Positions 14,420 through 29,400 of a DNA stretch of 64,000 nucleotides are shown here, one piece after another (within the stretch, counting starts at the first letter, position 1; each line of letters starts with the position of its first letter). Source of the DNA: Elysia crispata (Eukaryota; Mollusca; Gastropoda; Plakobranchidae); assembly GCA_033675545.1 (NCBI GenBank), contig JAWDGP010006922.1:451001-515000 (forward strand), read 5' to 3'. The position numbers were made by a program, and so were the translations under genes. Under the pieces are notes generated by a model. That model was not told the DNA's origin. It made no database searches and saw only the letters and a program-made list of their open reading frames with translations.

Positions 14420-17400
14420 TCACAGATCAGTCTGATGTTGACAGTTTGCATCCTGCATCTTTTGAAGTTCTTGAGCACAAAACTTGGCCTTATCTCTGAG
14501 AATGATGCAAAAAAAAAGTTATTGCATTCCTTATAAAAAAAAAATTTGATAAATTACATCAAAATCTGCTTTTCACATGCATGAAAATATGTTAATAATT
14601 CTAGTATGCATGAAATAGGTCATTGCTTTGTGCAACAAATAAAAAATATTTGAAAAGATCTGTATAGAATGAAATAACATATAACCTCCACAATAAATTT
14701 CTAAATGTTTTTGTTTTTAAAATTGAATACATAAATTAATAATAAAGCCAATGCAAATATAAAAGCGGCACATGAAAACTTTTAACACGGTGTCACTTTA
14801 GCGATACCGTAGTTGCAGCACTGGCCCCAGTCAAGCGATAAATAGGTCATGGGGTTAGGGTCATTCACCCAATGCAAGGTCAAGGTCGGCCTTACTGCTA
14901 ACATGCACCAGTTTTTTGTCATAATAGTTCATTTTAATACTATCTGCAAGCTTCATATGATTATCTTTTAATTTGATCATCCACTCATTAAAACAATAGT
15001 AAAAAAAAAGTTGCAATTAAAGAAAAAGTTATAAAAATAGCTTTGATAGAAGCTTTTATATCAGCCATTTAAAAAGTTTGAAAAATTATGTGATTATTTT
15101 GTTACAGTTTGCAAGGAAATTGTATGTTCCATAATGGTGTGGAAAAATTATTTAAAAATTGCCTATCATAGCTGAGGATATGAAACCTGTTAAATCAGAA
15201 AGAGAAATAATGTTTGAAAACCGTTGAAGAAGAAAAAATGATTTGTATGGGGCTGTTTGTCTGTAATTGTCTAAGTAAATTTATAAAATTGAATTAACAG
15301 ACTAAGTGAGCAAAACAAAAGGTTTTAAAAGATAAAACATGAGAATTTCACAAAAATCACAAGACAGAGGATATAAAAAGAAAGTCAAGAGGAAACCGGT
15401 GTAGGTCATTAACAAATTTGACCTTAGCTTGTTAAAAATATACAAACTAATATACATCAAAAAGCAGCGCGCAAAATATCGGGCGCACTGGTTGACCCTG
15501 CATAGCAGCGTCAGCAGAGGGTATCTGACAGTGACTAATTGGATGAAGAGGGTCGTCGATAAAGAGATATGCGGATAACCAGGCATAAACTATAGTATCC
15601 CTGAGAGACAATTTTAGACACTGTGTTAAGACACCAAGGAGATCAACTCCTTTTCAGAAAATTAAACCAAAAAAAAAATACATACGTGTAAGGACGTTGC
15701 TCCTCAATACTCATTGATCTCCATGCATGGCCCATTAGTTTACTAATTATAGCAGTGTGGGAGCCTGGATTTTTTCTAATGTGATAAAGAAAAAAAGAAT
15801 CAAATATTCTTTTTCCCATTGATAATGAAACCTAAATATCAGCTAGTTTTGACTAGCAGAATCCTACTTGAGTTAAAATGATTAAAGCAAGAGAATGACA
15901 AAGCTACAATGCTGTTAAGATGTTAATTTCCTTGTGGATATTACCTTTTTTTAGTGAGCAATTAAAAGCACATTGCTTTTATTATTATTTTTACATGATT
16001 AAGAGCTACACAAAAAAGTCCAGTTGTATGGTTTGAAGCGCATAGAAAATTTGAATAGTGGTGGATACTGAAGATTGTTTTCTAAACTGAACATTAATAA
16101 ATATCAGCAAAATTAAGTAGATGGGAGATTAGAACAAGACACCCATAATGACAATGGTGGCTGCACATTTTGGTTGGATTTTAGTGTGACTAAAGGGCCA
16201 ATTCAGAAAAAACAAATAGAAAGAAAAAAGTAAGAATAGGAATTAAGGTTTGCCCACTAATTTAGAAAGTAATTTATTTTTAAGTCACATTTTTTTTTCT
16301 TCTTTCAGGTATGCTCATGCAAAGTACAGAAATTGAAGACAAGCTAGATAGAAAGCTTTCTTATCAATTAAAGTTATCACATATTTTGTGATTTCAGTTA
16401 ATCAACAGTTAGTCAGTTAAGTATTAATGAAATAAAAGTTAAATGAGAGCAAAATCAAGATGCTTCAATTCATGGGCAATTATAATGACTAGACATCTCA
16501 ATATTGATATTTTACTTACTTGATAAATCTTTTTCTATGAATACGACTGTACATCATAAATCCATTCATCCATGAAGATTTTCTCAGATCTAATTTGGAT
16601 TGCTCTGCAACACTTGCCTCCCTCAAAACTTTGGAACATTCTTCCTCTAATGCTCTTTCAGTTCTGTGGATTGAAAACGGGTAAAAATTGACAAACAAGA
16701 CATGACATATTTTGATGTCTAGGACAGATTATAACATCCTCATATCCATATAAAAATGCAAACAAATTAAGTTCTTACATCATAATCATAGAAAGCATAA
16801 ATCTTTGGTCAAAAACTGAATATTTTCTTGGTTCATGCTTAAATTTTTAAAACAAAGAATAATACATTTATTAGACTCACATAAAATTTTCATTCATTTG
16901 AACATGTTCCTCTTTTGCAGCATCATGAATTTTCTGTGAAATTTCTGGTGTTCTCAAATCCATGTAAGAGTCACTATGAGTTTGAGGTTCTGAGTTTCAA
17001 AGATATAAACAGAATAATCGTATACATATATTCAATTTTACTGATGGTTTCAAATGTAAAAAATAAAAGTGTATTGAAAACTGAACACCCATAGTTCTCT
17101 ATTTTCTGAACATGTATCTTTCCATTTTCTTGCATTAAAATATTTTACATCTTTTACCTTCAAAATAATATAATCCACCTACAATATTAAAAGTAAAGGA
17201 AACCATTTTCTCATTTTATTCCATTGTTCACATGCTGTAAAAGTCAACCAAAATTAGCCATATCAAAAGAGCCACTTTCATATCAAAGACTTTTGAGACC
17301 ATCAAGTCTTTATCATCAGCTGAAATGAAATAATCAAAGATTTCAAGTATACATAAATGTGTTAAAACTTGAAATAACTGCTTCTTTCTTAGAGCAAGCT

Positions 17401-20400
17401 GTGCTTATCTTATAAAGATAAAATGAACTAACATAATGATAGTTCACAAGAAAACATCACAGTCAAACCATATAAGACTGTAACAGCCTACAAAATGTCA
17501 GTTCACGGTATTTTATTGAAACTCAAAATCTCATGGTGTTTTTCCAATTTTACTTTGAGAAAGAAAAAAAAAAGGCTTGAAAAACTACTTTTTCAGTCTT
17601 TAACAAGCAACTCTTTCATTACACTATGGAAGATTTTTTTTCGGATGTCGATGTTAGTTTATTTCAAACTCAATAGAGACCAAGAAAATCAGAGAACAAA
17701 TATTAACTCTTATAGCTCATGTTTTTTACCCTCTCAAAAAGAATTAAAAAATAAAAATAAAATAAAAGTGTACCTGATAACTCTTGCTTTATCCAAGCTT
17801 CCTTTAAACTTTCATCAAACTCAGTTGGGATATTCTGCATTAGGTTAGAGATATTGAAAAGCGGAGTTCTCTTAGGACTCGACTGTTTACGTTTACTACA
17901 CCGTAGAGAAACCATCTGGAAAAAATGATTCCATACTTAAGAGTATAAAGGAATTTAAAAAATATTTATATAGGTTCCTATATTGACTTTGTTCAAAAGT
18001 TAAGCAACAGAAAGTTAATACATAGTTTATAATCTTCAACTCGATAAGATATTAACTGGTTAAATTATTGCTTATGGCAAACATCTGTTATGTGTCCATA
18101 TTATTGATGGGTCTATTTGTGTGTTGTAATGATTGATTTGATCATGTTCACCTCTGATGGCCCTTATATTCTATGTCTAGACGAGCAAAATGGACATGTA
18201 ACTAATAGACATATCTATCTTGCTTTGAGGTACATAATAAAAATGTATTGTTAGCTTATTTTTTCAGTACATTTTAAAAGCTACAAAAATTAACCCGCAT
18301 ATCAGCTTTTCAGCTGTTGAGATAAGGCAATCACAACACTATTTTCTGCCTTTGATCATCCATGAGCCCTAATATCAGCTGCAATGTTGAACTATCAAAA
18401 ATAGTCAGTGAATCAAATCTCCTGTACATGCCAAAAAGGGAAAGATATGAGTGGGAAGAGGCATGCCCAGATCATTTTAATTGATTTTCTCATTCAATTC
18501 TAATACTGAATATAAAAATTGCTAATTGTGTTATAGATAAACCTGGTGTAGAATTGGGAAAACAAAACAAAGTCCTCAAATCTTCAATGATATAAAAAAT
18601 ATAATTCTTACCTGGGAATCATCATGTAGATATATCATGGCTTCATCCTCATGACGGTGACAAAAATCAGCATCATCCTTTTGTGAAGTACCATTAGAGC
18701 AAGGTATTACCTGACATATCTCTGAAATTTTCTTTGAGCCATATGCAATCTTAGCTGGCAAGTTAGTAGCATTGATTTCTTTAAAGCGGCCCATTGAGTT
18801 TGCTATAGATTTTTGAAACTGCCAACAAGTTTTGTAAGTGCTTTTGTTTTGCTGTTTGACAAGTTGGACTGGGATCACTTGATCAGGAGAAACAAACAAT
18901 GTATGAGTCAAATCACAAGCCTGGTCATCAGAAGCTTGCAAGTCACACTGTATACCAAACTTGCTGGTCCTACCCTAGTGAGAAAATTAAGTTTCATCTT
19001 TTCAATAAACTTAAAGCCTAGCTGTTGGCTATAATAAACAAAAGACCATAATAACATAATGATAAAATTCAAAGCTTGCTCCAAAAGTATCTGTTTGACC
19101 AACAATTTTGCACTGGCCTGCAGCAGAATTAAAAAGATAACACAACAATTTCAAACCACTTATGAATTTACATTTTAACATTTTTTTTGCGGAGTTAGAT
19201 AGAAATTAATTCTTCAACAAGATTTTTTTTAATGCATCTTAAGATCATGCATTATTTTAATTGTTCAAATACATCAGAAGGCTTGATAAGATTAGTGATT
19301 TAAGAATAAAATGGCAAGAAAAGCATTATAGTTTTGGAATGGTAACTTTCCATTAAAAAGCAAAAAAACAAAGATGAAGTATTGCAAGGTATCTAATTCC
19401 CTTATTCCTTCCTTATTTCATAAATTCTTATTATTAAGTCTTAGTCTCACACAATAATCCCGCGCAGTCATAGAATGGAAATGTTAATAATATTCCTGAC
19501 TTCTAATCACAATGAATAAGCCTCATCTACCTCACTGAGATTGAAAGCTTTCAGACTTTAAAAACTGATCATACAGATAAGGCTTGGCTTTCACATGAGG
19601 GAATAAGTTATGAAAAATTATCTTTTGGCAAAAGAATAATGCAAGAGAACTAATCCTGAAAGGATGCTGAACCTAGAGCCAAGAAAAAAAACCTGCAATA
19701 CCTGTAAAGTCAAGGGCGATTTTTCAGGACTACCAAGCCATTTCACCTCACAAGGAGAGCCCATCATTTTACTCTGAGGAAAAAAGCAATACATAGACCA
19801 TAATCCTCATGAGACTGAGATTCTAATAACATGTTCTTGTGTGCACCATTTTATGTTGCAACAAAAACATAAGGCACATCATAACTATGATGAAATATTG
19901 TTTAAAAAAAATGTCTAAACTTTTATGAAGACCCTTTAGTTAGAAGCCAAAAAAATTTCAAAAGAATAAAATAAAAATAGCAAAATCCAACTCAAATCCA
20001 TCCTTGTTCTAAGAGCTATACCCTACCTGGTGTTGACGGATCCCTATCTGTCTTAATAAAAAATTGAGCAAACAGGACGTACAGAAGATGCATGCATAAA
20101 AAGCATTTGTGCTAACTACTGCTCTGATAAAGAGCTTGGTATAATCTAAGTTAAAATTCTCGTCAGCAAAAGCACGAAAGAAAAGCTGGGGAAGGATAGA
20201 ATTTAGTCATTTGTGCAAACAGGAAAAAAGTGCGAAAGATAAATCTGGAGTTTCGTATTGATTTGATTGACCAGTTGGTTTTTTTTTGTATGAACATGAG
20301 CTTGTAGGAATTTTTATAAGATGTCTTTCAAAACAAGATAAAAATGGCTATTAGTTACAGGTCCATTTTGCTGTTCAGTCATTGAAATGATTTTCAAATG

Positions 20401-23400
20401 GATTAGAATGTTAAAAAAATAGCCCAATTTTACCTTGACATATGTTTGTTTTTAAAATCTTATATCCTAGAAAGATAAAAAAATTCTTTAATAAGTTAAA
20501 GAGAACTTAAAAACTCACTTCCATGGCTGTTGAGGAAAATTCAAAAAGGCTCTGGTCGAAGTCAGTATTGCTATCAAGGAATGCATCTATAGTCTCTGTG
20601 AAACAAATATAAACTTGGTTTAAATTGTAAGCACGCAATATCCATAACTATTTGATTAGTTATCTTTCTATTAACTGTCAAGTAAAATTAAAACACTTAA
20701 AGTTGCCGAAGCATATTAATACTCATTCAATGTGAAAAAAAAGAGAGATGCAAGAAAATAATGGAGCTATTACATAGCAATGCCAATCCAAAATTTCAAA
20801 GCTGTAACATTTATCTACCAATGATTGGAAGTTATAAAGCTTGCTCTCGGTCCAGAAAAAAAAAAGTTATGAGGATTTAAGAAAGCCAAAAATGTGTATA
20901 GGTGTAAAGAGGAATAAATGGTCCAAAAAATGGACCTTTTTGGTGCTTTGTTTTTTGTTGTGAAGGAAGTTAAAACCTCCTAATTTCTTTACTTAGCAAT
21001 ATATTTCCATGAAATTTGACATTTAAGTGTATTTTTTTATATAAAATCATTATTTGTCAGAGATAATTGTGACAGTTTTGTTTCTAAGGGTCAATTTTTG
21101 CATAAATTACTCCCTAATCCAAACTCGCGTTCCTTTATTTAGAACGTAAAACCTCCCTAATTCCCATATTTACCAAGATATTTCAATAAAATTTTGCAGG
21201 CAGAAGTATAATACATGTATCATTTAGTTTCTTACTTCGTTAAAAGAAATATAGCATTCATATGCATTTGTTAATTTATGCATAAATTAGCATAAATTAC
21301 CGTTTTATCATTTCTTTATGTAATTTCAGAAGTTACCACCTCCAAAATGTTCTTATCATAAGTATCAACCAAGGTGGTTAAATTGTATTTTTGTTTTGTT
21401 TCTTAATTTGTTAAAATCAGCATGGTAAGTTTATGCATAAATTACGCTGATGGCATAAATTATCTTCCATTCTACATTTGCTATGTAGAAATAAGTGCCA
21501 TAATTTGCGATCCAAACCCCTGCAGGTAACGTTAGTCTAGAGCCATCCTTGCACACCTGAATCCATTATTCGTGGAATCAGGGCATCCATATTTTTCAAC
21601 AAGAGCTTCTTTATCCATATTGAGGATGTTTAAAAAAAAAAAAGAAAAAAGAAAAAAAAGGAGAAAATTCATAGAAGCTCGCTTCAGATACTGTGATAAT
21701 ACAATGTTCATTGAGCGTTTCTTATCCTTCAACTTCCTACGTTCGTGGGACTTGGTACACGTACCTAATTAGAATAGTAATAATAGCGTGACTGCTCATG
21801 GAATCACCCCAGCCTCAATGAGTTAGTTATTTGAGTTACAATATTGTATTGGTTACTGAATCAGTCATACAGAACGCTCATTTCACATTTAACAGGATTT
21901 ATCAGATCAGACTCAATGCCCAACCTCCCCGCCAAGAGCTAGATCTAGATCTCACATGCATAGTAAGAAACCACCAATTAAATATAAGCTAACTTTGTAG
22001 TTAAGATGTTATCTTCATACGAAAAGCATACTTAAGAAACAAAAACTCTTTATAGATGTACAGGCAGCTGCAAATGCACCACTATATATTTATTTTTTCT
22101 TAAAAGAAAACAAACTATTCGTTTTAAAAGCGGAGAACAGTCCCCATATTATAGATGCGCTAATGGATTATTTTAACCTGAATACCATAGGGGGTATAAG
22201 TTAAGTCAACATACTACTCCAAGCGCTTTGACTAAAAATTGTTTGAAAGAAAGTCATGTTTCTAAAGTGCTACAAATTTATTAAAAATAGAATGAATACT
22301 TTATGTTTTAATAGCATTTTTATGTTTCAAAATCCGATAGCTATCTATTTCATTTACGTAGATCTACCCTAAGCACCCCTTTGAAAGCCATTATTAGAAT
22401 AGTGACAATCCAATAAGATAAACTCGCCTAACCCAGTTCACATGCTCTCGACCAATGAGAGAAGCGCTCTAAGCCATGTGGCGTCACAAACCAAACGTCA
22501 GTTTGTGCGCTACACCAAAGGCTTAGCAGGCCAGCTCGTATTGAATGTCAAGTGTCATTATTTTGAGAGGGTGGGTGTCTTTCAAAGACGAATACGGGCA
22601 AATACGCGTAATGTAAGTAAGTAAAAATTGCACAAGAAATGTTAAAAAATTATCTGTCCAAAGACGAAATGCGTAGTCCCAGTAGTTTTAGAGAGCAGCG
22701 AACGAAAAGCAAAAACTCGTTTAGAAACAACACTTCCAGACGGCCGATCAATACCGTTTTACCACAGAAGTATAGAAGAATATCTTTTCTGATTGTACAC
22801 CAAGTTTCATTGCGATACGTTATAAAATGACGCTGTAGTTAAAATTATAAAACGGCAACCGTTGCTTAATCGCGGTCCATTTTTTTCCTAGGTCTACAGG
22901 CCGCAGCGCACTGAATTTTAGCTAGAGTTGTCTAGCCTGCGGACGTCGGATTGGCATTGCTATATTACAAACCGGAGTTGTTCATTCCAACTTTTTCAGC
23001 TGAGTGGCACCATCTATTATCTTGGTTAAAGTCTCGTTCGTCTTGTTTGTTTTTGGCCAAACAGACATAAGATGGCACAGTGGCATTTTCAGACTCGTCT
23101 TCTGTTTCTGTTGGTGAGCATATCTGAGACTGTGGTGGCCCCATTGAGACTAATGAATCATTTGTTGTAGGATCAGTAGTAGAGTCTATCGTAGGTGAAG
23201 ACAATTTCAGGCGCAGAGACATGCCAGAAATGACTGAGCAGTCCATCTGAGAAATTAGATCAAGTTAAAGGAAAAAATTGATAGTGTAACAAATCTTAAG
23301 GTGCAACCAAGATTAAAGACCCTTAAAATGGAGCCTTTGTTACATCATCAACATAAAAGCTACCAATTTACTTGGATTTGTGTTGCTGTAAATTTATACA

Positions 23401-26400
23401 AAATTCAAAATAAAAAGTTTTAAATTAAAAGCTAAATTCCTGTATTCTACATTAATGATGTTTTTCTAGTGTTTCTTGATACTGGCAATTGACATATAAA
23501 AAGATAACACAATCTTTACTGCTCATGGATTACCCATTGTCTGCATCAGTAGTTTTAATGATGCTACTGTAGCTGCTAGTGATACTACATCTACATCACT
23601 AAATACTTCTTGGCTACATTCAGATTCTTATTTAGCCTCTGAACTTATTAGATATGTCTATCTTTCTATATCTATATTGTTGTTCACATCTTAGTGCTCC
23701 GACTTGGACACCTGGGCTGTCTCTCGGATGTTAACTGATAGTCTCCACCACTGTGCTTGGTCTTCTACTACGTGATGTCAGATATGTGCAAAAAAAAAAG
23801 AAAAAAAAGAAAAGAGATTTCAGAAACAAAACTCACACTGTCTTCTGATTGTGTTGCAGCAGACTCTTTTTGCCAAGTGCCTGCAAGAAAGTTGTTTCAA
23901 CATCAGCTCATAATAAAACAAAACATTCTTTAATTACTTTCATAATGCCAAAAATGAGTAAAAAGCAGAAAACATACCTGCACAAAGTTAATAGTAAGTT
24001 AGGTTTAAACCTTCTGCTGCTCGTAAAATAGTTATAAATTATGATTAGGACATGCTATTTTTTTTGCTCAAGATAAATTTACATTTCAGAGTATAATTTG
24101 TTTAAAAAAAAAATGGAAATAATACCTGCTTTTTCAATATCTTTTAAACTTGAGGTCAGAACTGTCCACCGATGATTTGGTTTTGTATTGAGTTTGCTGC
24201 ACAAGGTTTTGATAGAGTTCTCAAGGTATGATATGTAGCTTATTATTCGCTGCATCATAACTACCTGAAAGATAATCCATTTGTATAAAAAAATGAGTAT
24301 TGAAAAACTTTTGCCTGTACTGTTACTCAAAACAATTTTGTTTTTATCAAGTTCATTTTTTCTCAGAGAGAAAATTGTAAGATGCTAAAATTCATACCAC
24401 ATAATTGTTTAAGTATTAATTAAAAAGCACAATTTCTTTTTCAGAAATTGGATGACTTTATGAATATTACCAAATTTCTCAGAACGATGCAAAAATGACA
24501 CAACACAGTTTTTTTAAGAGCAAGCTATGAAAGAGCCCATATATTAGTAACATTGGCACACACACACATTTATATACCTTTTTCTCATACCTTTATAACA
24601 GAAATCACCTATAAACAAGAGAAAATAAGGTCAAAACTGCGTTAAGAATTAATTTTGAAAGTTTCCAATAAAGCTTTTTTTTTTTTTTGACAGCATATGA
24701 TCTTTGAGACAAAATTCCCTAATAAAATTATAAGTCACTTTGAAAAAAAATAAAAGGCATGCTTCTCTTAAAAAGAGCTTGCTAGGAGACAAAGACAGTT
24801 TTAAAACTGAAACAGCACAAGACTGTTATACAGTTTATATTCAAATATACGCTCATTAATACTTTGGTTTCTTTGCCATCTTCTGCTGATCCTGGGACAC
24901 TCTTGCAAATATCTCTCAAGTGCTGGTTCAATGAATGATGTCTTAATCTGAAATGTGTTAAAAAATTTTTAGTTGGCATAATTATTCATTTTTAAAGACC
25001 ACTGCGATGTCTGTGCAACTCAATATTTTGTCATTACTAAAAATAATATCTTCAAGTTCTCTCGAAGAAAACTCACAGAAATTCAAGACAAAAAAAAAGC
25101 ATTTTGGGGACTAATCTACTAATATGAGATGGGGAGCAATTTTACCCTCATTTACATGAGGTCTCAAATATGGATGAATTGAATACTCCAGTTCTATGAG
25201 TAAAATAGAACCTTCCTATCTGCATCTTCAGCTGCTATAGATCTGCAAAGCAACTGGTTGCCTACGAGAGACTGTCAACCATCCTCCTCTTATCTCTCCC
25301 ACTATGCCTAATTTCAAATTAGCCTCTCAGCCTGAGGAAAAATTCCAGTACCTCACTTGTCCTCATCCTTATTTTCTGCCTGCAATGCTTGGGCCTAAAA
25401 AAGAAAGTAGGTAATGAGACTAACTGCATCAATCCCAGATTTTATCTCTTATTGTCACCCCTTTGATTAACAGAACATTATGTATTGAATTCCTAGCGAA
25501 GAGGACATTCAACAATTGAACCATAATGATTCACATAAAAGGAAAAATAAACATATTTTTTCTCTGTCTGTCAAATTTTTCCACAGTGAATAAGATCATA
25601 ATCTTCAAGATATCAGAAGTGAGATTACTTCATTTGATTTAAAAGAATTTTGAAATAAGCTAAAATAATAGAAATTTTGAGAAATTGATGTTGACATTTA
25701 AACATTTGACTTCATCATGTTCCGCTTAAATGACCTTGACTACAATTTCTATAATTGTTTAATGGTAATAAATATACTAACAAAGTCTAATGCACACAAA
25801 AATACAAAGTTATGCAAATTATGAATTGCCCTTTTCTTGGTATTCCCTTGTTTGAAGGGTGAAGAACATTTCAGTCTATACCATTTAATTCTTCATTGAT
25901 TATTAGATTAGATAGCTAAATTCCATGTCAAATAGTCTAAGAAAGTACAGATAAGACGGCTATTTGCCAGCACGTTCAGTTTTCGCCTGGCCTATCACAT
26001 ATCATCCGCCTTGTCCCTGTGAACTTTTGACCTAATTCACTTAGCCTTCTCAGCGTGGCTAAATTTAGATCTGCAGCGATCATGTTTTTGTATTTATTCT
26101 TAAGAAAACAAAGCAGTTTTTAGCCGTCAGATTGAATTTTGAGACTAAAAGACATTAATGATTTAGGATACTTTTTATTGATATGGGATATTAAAATGTC
26201 TAAAAAAAACTTTTTTAAAGGCTTTGATAAGAGTTTTCAAATGATGTTTTTCATAAGGTCATGATGACGCAGATACTGAAAGGTGATAGTAAACCATCAA
26301 TATCTTCAACAGCCCACCAGGAATAGTTTCAAAATAAAAAAAAAAGAGGTAATGAAAAGACAAAAGGTTCTACCTTATATCTGGTGAATATCTTAAAGAG

Positions 26401-29400
26401 CTCTGTTGGTGTTCGGTGGTGAATGCAGATCCAAGAGTTTTTTTTTTTCATATATATTTTCACACCCCCATGCAATGTCATCCAAGTTATTGATAACGAC
26501 AAGTTCAACTCAAGTAATGGGCAAAAATGTCTCTCCTAGGTTGTTTTATATCTACACTTCACCTAAATGTATAAGAAAAAATTAAGTTTTACTATTGTTT
26601 TATACCCCCACACACACTCTCTCTATCTTCTTTTAATTCTTATCTGTTTTTTCATCATACTCTTTTCTCTAAAATTCGTCTTCCCCCTTCTATTTTCTTC
26701 TTTTTGTGTGCGAATATGTCTCTCTCTCTCCAATTTTCATTTTTGCTCTCATTCTTTATTGTTATCCCTTTCTTTTTTTTATCTCTATCTTTCCTTGTAC
26801 CCCTCTCTCCCTGTACTATCGCTCTATCCCCGTGCTATAGAAACAAATGAGGCAGTCAAACACCATTAGAGGCTGAGAGAGACCTAAAGATGCAAATGAC
26901 TAAATAAATAAGTAAATAGTATAGAAAAATCAACCACAAACCTAGATGTAGCTCAAGAACGACAAATACGACAGCAGTTTTGAAAGCATGTTTTCACGTC
27001 TTTCATCTATTTGTCAGTCTCAAGCTAGATCTAGGTTTGTGGTTGATTTTTTCTATACTGTTTTTCAGGCATTTGCATCTTTAGATCCTTAGGTCTAGCT
27101 CTGTCTTTCTTAGCCTCTAAATATAACGCTTAACCACTTTCTGTTTCTTTATATTAAAATTATGTCTTTCAGTTAAATGCGCACCTTTCTAAGATTCCTT
27201 ACTACATGTATTCTATATAAGTGTATGTAATATGAACCCTGGCAGGTTACACACTGAAAAGCGAGTGGGAAAAAAATCATTGAAAAAAACTACAGAGGAT
27301 CGGTTTAGCTTTCTTCATACACAATTAATCAAATCCTAAGTAACAAAATGGCACAACTTGTTTTTGGAACCACCGTGGGATCTAAATGTGAAAAGAATAA
27401 TTAGGAAATTAGTTAGAATTTAACAGAAAATTTTATTCAAAAGCACATACCATAGAATGTAAGTGATAAAAACGCGATACCAAGCGATGAATTTTAGTGC
27501 ATCTTGTACAGCACAAAAAGATCTTTCAAATGGTACTAGACTTGACTATCTTTGAAAATTAGAATTTGGTGACAAATTTATTGGAATGTCGGCATTTGCA
27601 GTAGATTTCTAGTGCACAAGGCGGGACCCAGACTGTCAGATCAAATTACCTGGTGATAATTGTATGCCTGCTAGTGGTCCGTTTAATTAAAAGTGTCTCA
27701 TAATCAGAAAGGGGGTTCTCGCTGATCCCCAAAACTAAATTCCTGCCCTGAGCATTACAGCAAACAGCCCTGATAAACTAATTTCTAAAAGATAAATTAT
27801 ATTTTTCAAGTTCCGTTTCTTTGGGGACCCAGAGTAAAACATAATCTGGTTTACTATTGTATCTGTACAACAAGAGTAATTTTGTGCCCCCACATTTTAA
27901 ATATGCAAAAAAAGAAAAACAACAAAAAATTTTTCACTTTTCCGTATGTCAGGGTGACAAAAGTAGGCCACATTTTTAATGTAATAAACATTAAAACACC
28001 TATCAGTATAAGGGAGCAACAAAGTCATCCTATTTCTCGATATAAAATAAATCACCCTCCTCAGTCGGATTGGTTAATGTCAGGATATCGGTATTCCCAT
28101 CAAACATACTCGCTACTATTAGGCTAACCATTCTATTTCTGTCTGAAGGTTTTCAAAAAAGACCAATGGTTCAATTTGTTTAAAGATTCTATAATCAATT
28201 TCCAAAATGAATTTTTCAGGGATAGTGAAAATTTCAGTTGGAAATTCCTGTATTAAGTATCTTTAAACAAATAAAAACATCCCCTAAGGTAACCACGCCA
28301 ACAGGGATACAGGGATAGGGTTAAGTTATTACAAGTTTGCAAACTCAAACACTTTAAGAAATCTATAGACCATTGAATGAATAAGTTTATAATGGAAATT
28401 ATTTCAAATCCCTTGAGGGAAAGTTAAAGGTAATAATAACAATAGCTCTGAGCGATGCAAATGATTAATCAAAATATAATTTTTTGCAGATTTAAAAAAT
28501 CTTTACAATGATCTTGGTCTTTTTCTATCTATCATTATAAATTCATTTTAAATATAAATTATGAAGTTTTTTAACTTCTTTTCAATAACATTTCGTAATA
28601 GGGGAAGGAAATCTGTTGGTTGGAAACCTGTGTAAAGAAATTTGAAAGGTCATTACAGTTGTCTTTTAATTTTGATGTTTTGTAAACACTTAGGCACTCA
28701 AGATATGATGAACATTTAGATAGGTTTCAAACTCAAAAAAACTGGCACAAACCTTTCATTCTCCCTATGCTTTTCTTTCATTGACTTAAGCATATAGGAA
28801 TTTTCTTTGAGGAAGTAGTGACCTCGTCTTCTTCGCAAATATGGCTGAGACGCCATTTCAGAATCAAGGACAGTAAAAATTGTAGGCTTTGGGGACTGAA
28901 AATGAGAAATTTGGAGAAGGGTACAGAAGAAGATAAAAAATGTACTCATCTTTGAACTCACAATGTTAAATTGTTTAACATTCATATTAAAATTGGTCTG
29001 CAGATTTTAATTCATAGTGAGTATCGATTTTAAAATATTGGCAAAATATATGATAAACATCCCAAGCAATAGATTTGTTTTTGCTTGATATAACCTATCT
29101 ACAACACTGACCTCAGGTCTTTTTCCATATCAAACCTCAGCTCAAGCCAAACAGTCATTACTGAGAAGATCAGGCTGAACTCACCTACTGACATGATGGG
29201 GCCTGAACCTGTAAATAAGGTCCTATGGATATCAGGGCAGACTCTCTAAACCTATTGCCAGAAACCCTCATCAAATAATAGATTTCTTTTGGTCAATGAT
29301 AATGGTAAGAAAAGCAGTGTCGCCCATTCCCCCTGCTCTTTAACCAACCAGATTTTCCACAACTAGTAAAATTTAAGCAAACACATTGGGTGTTCCCTGT

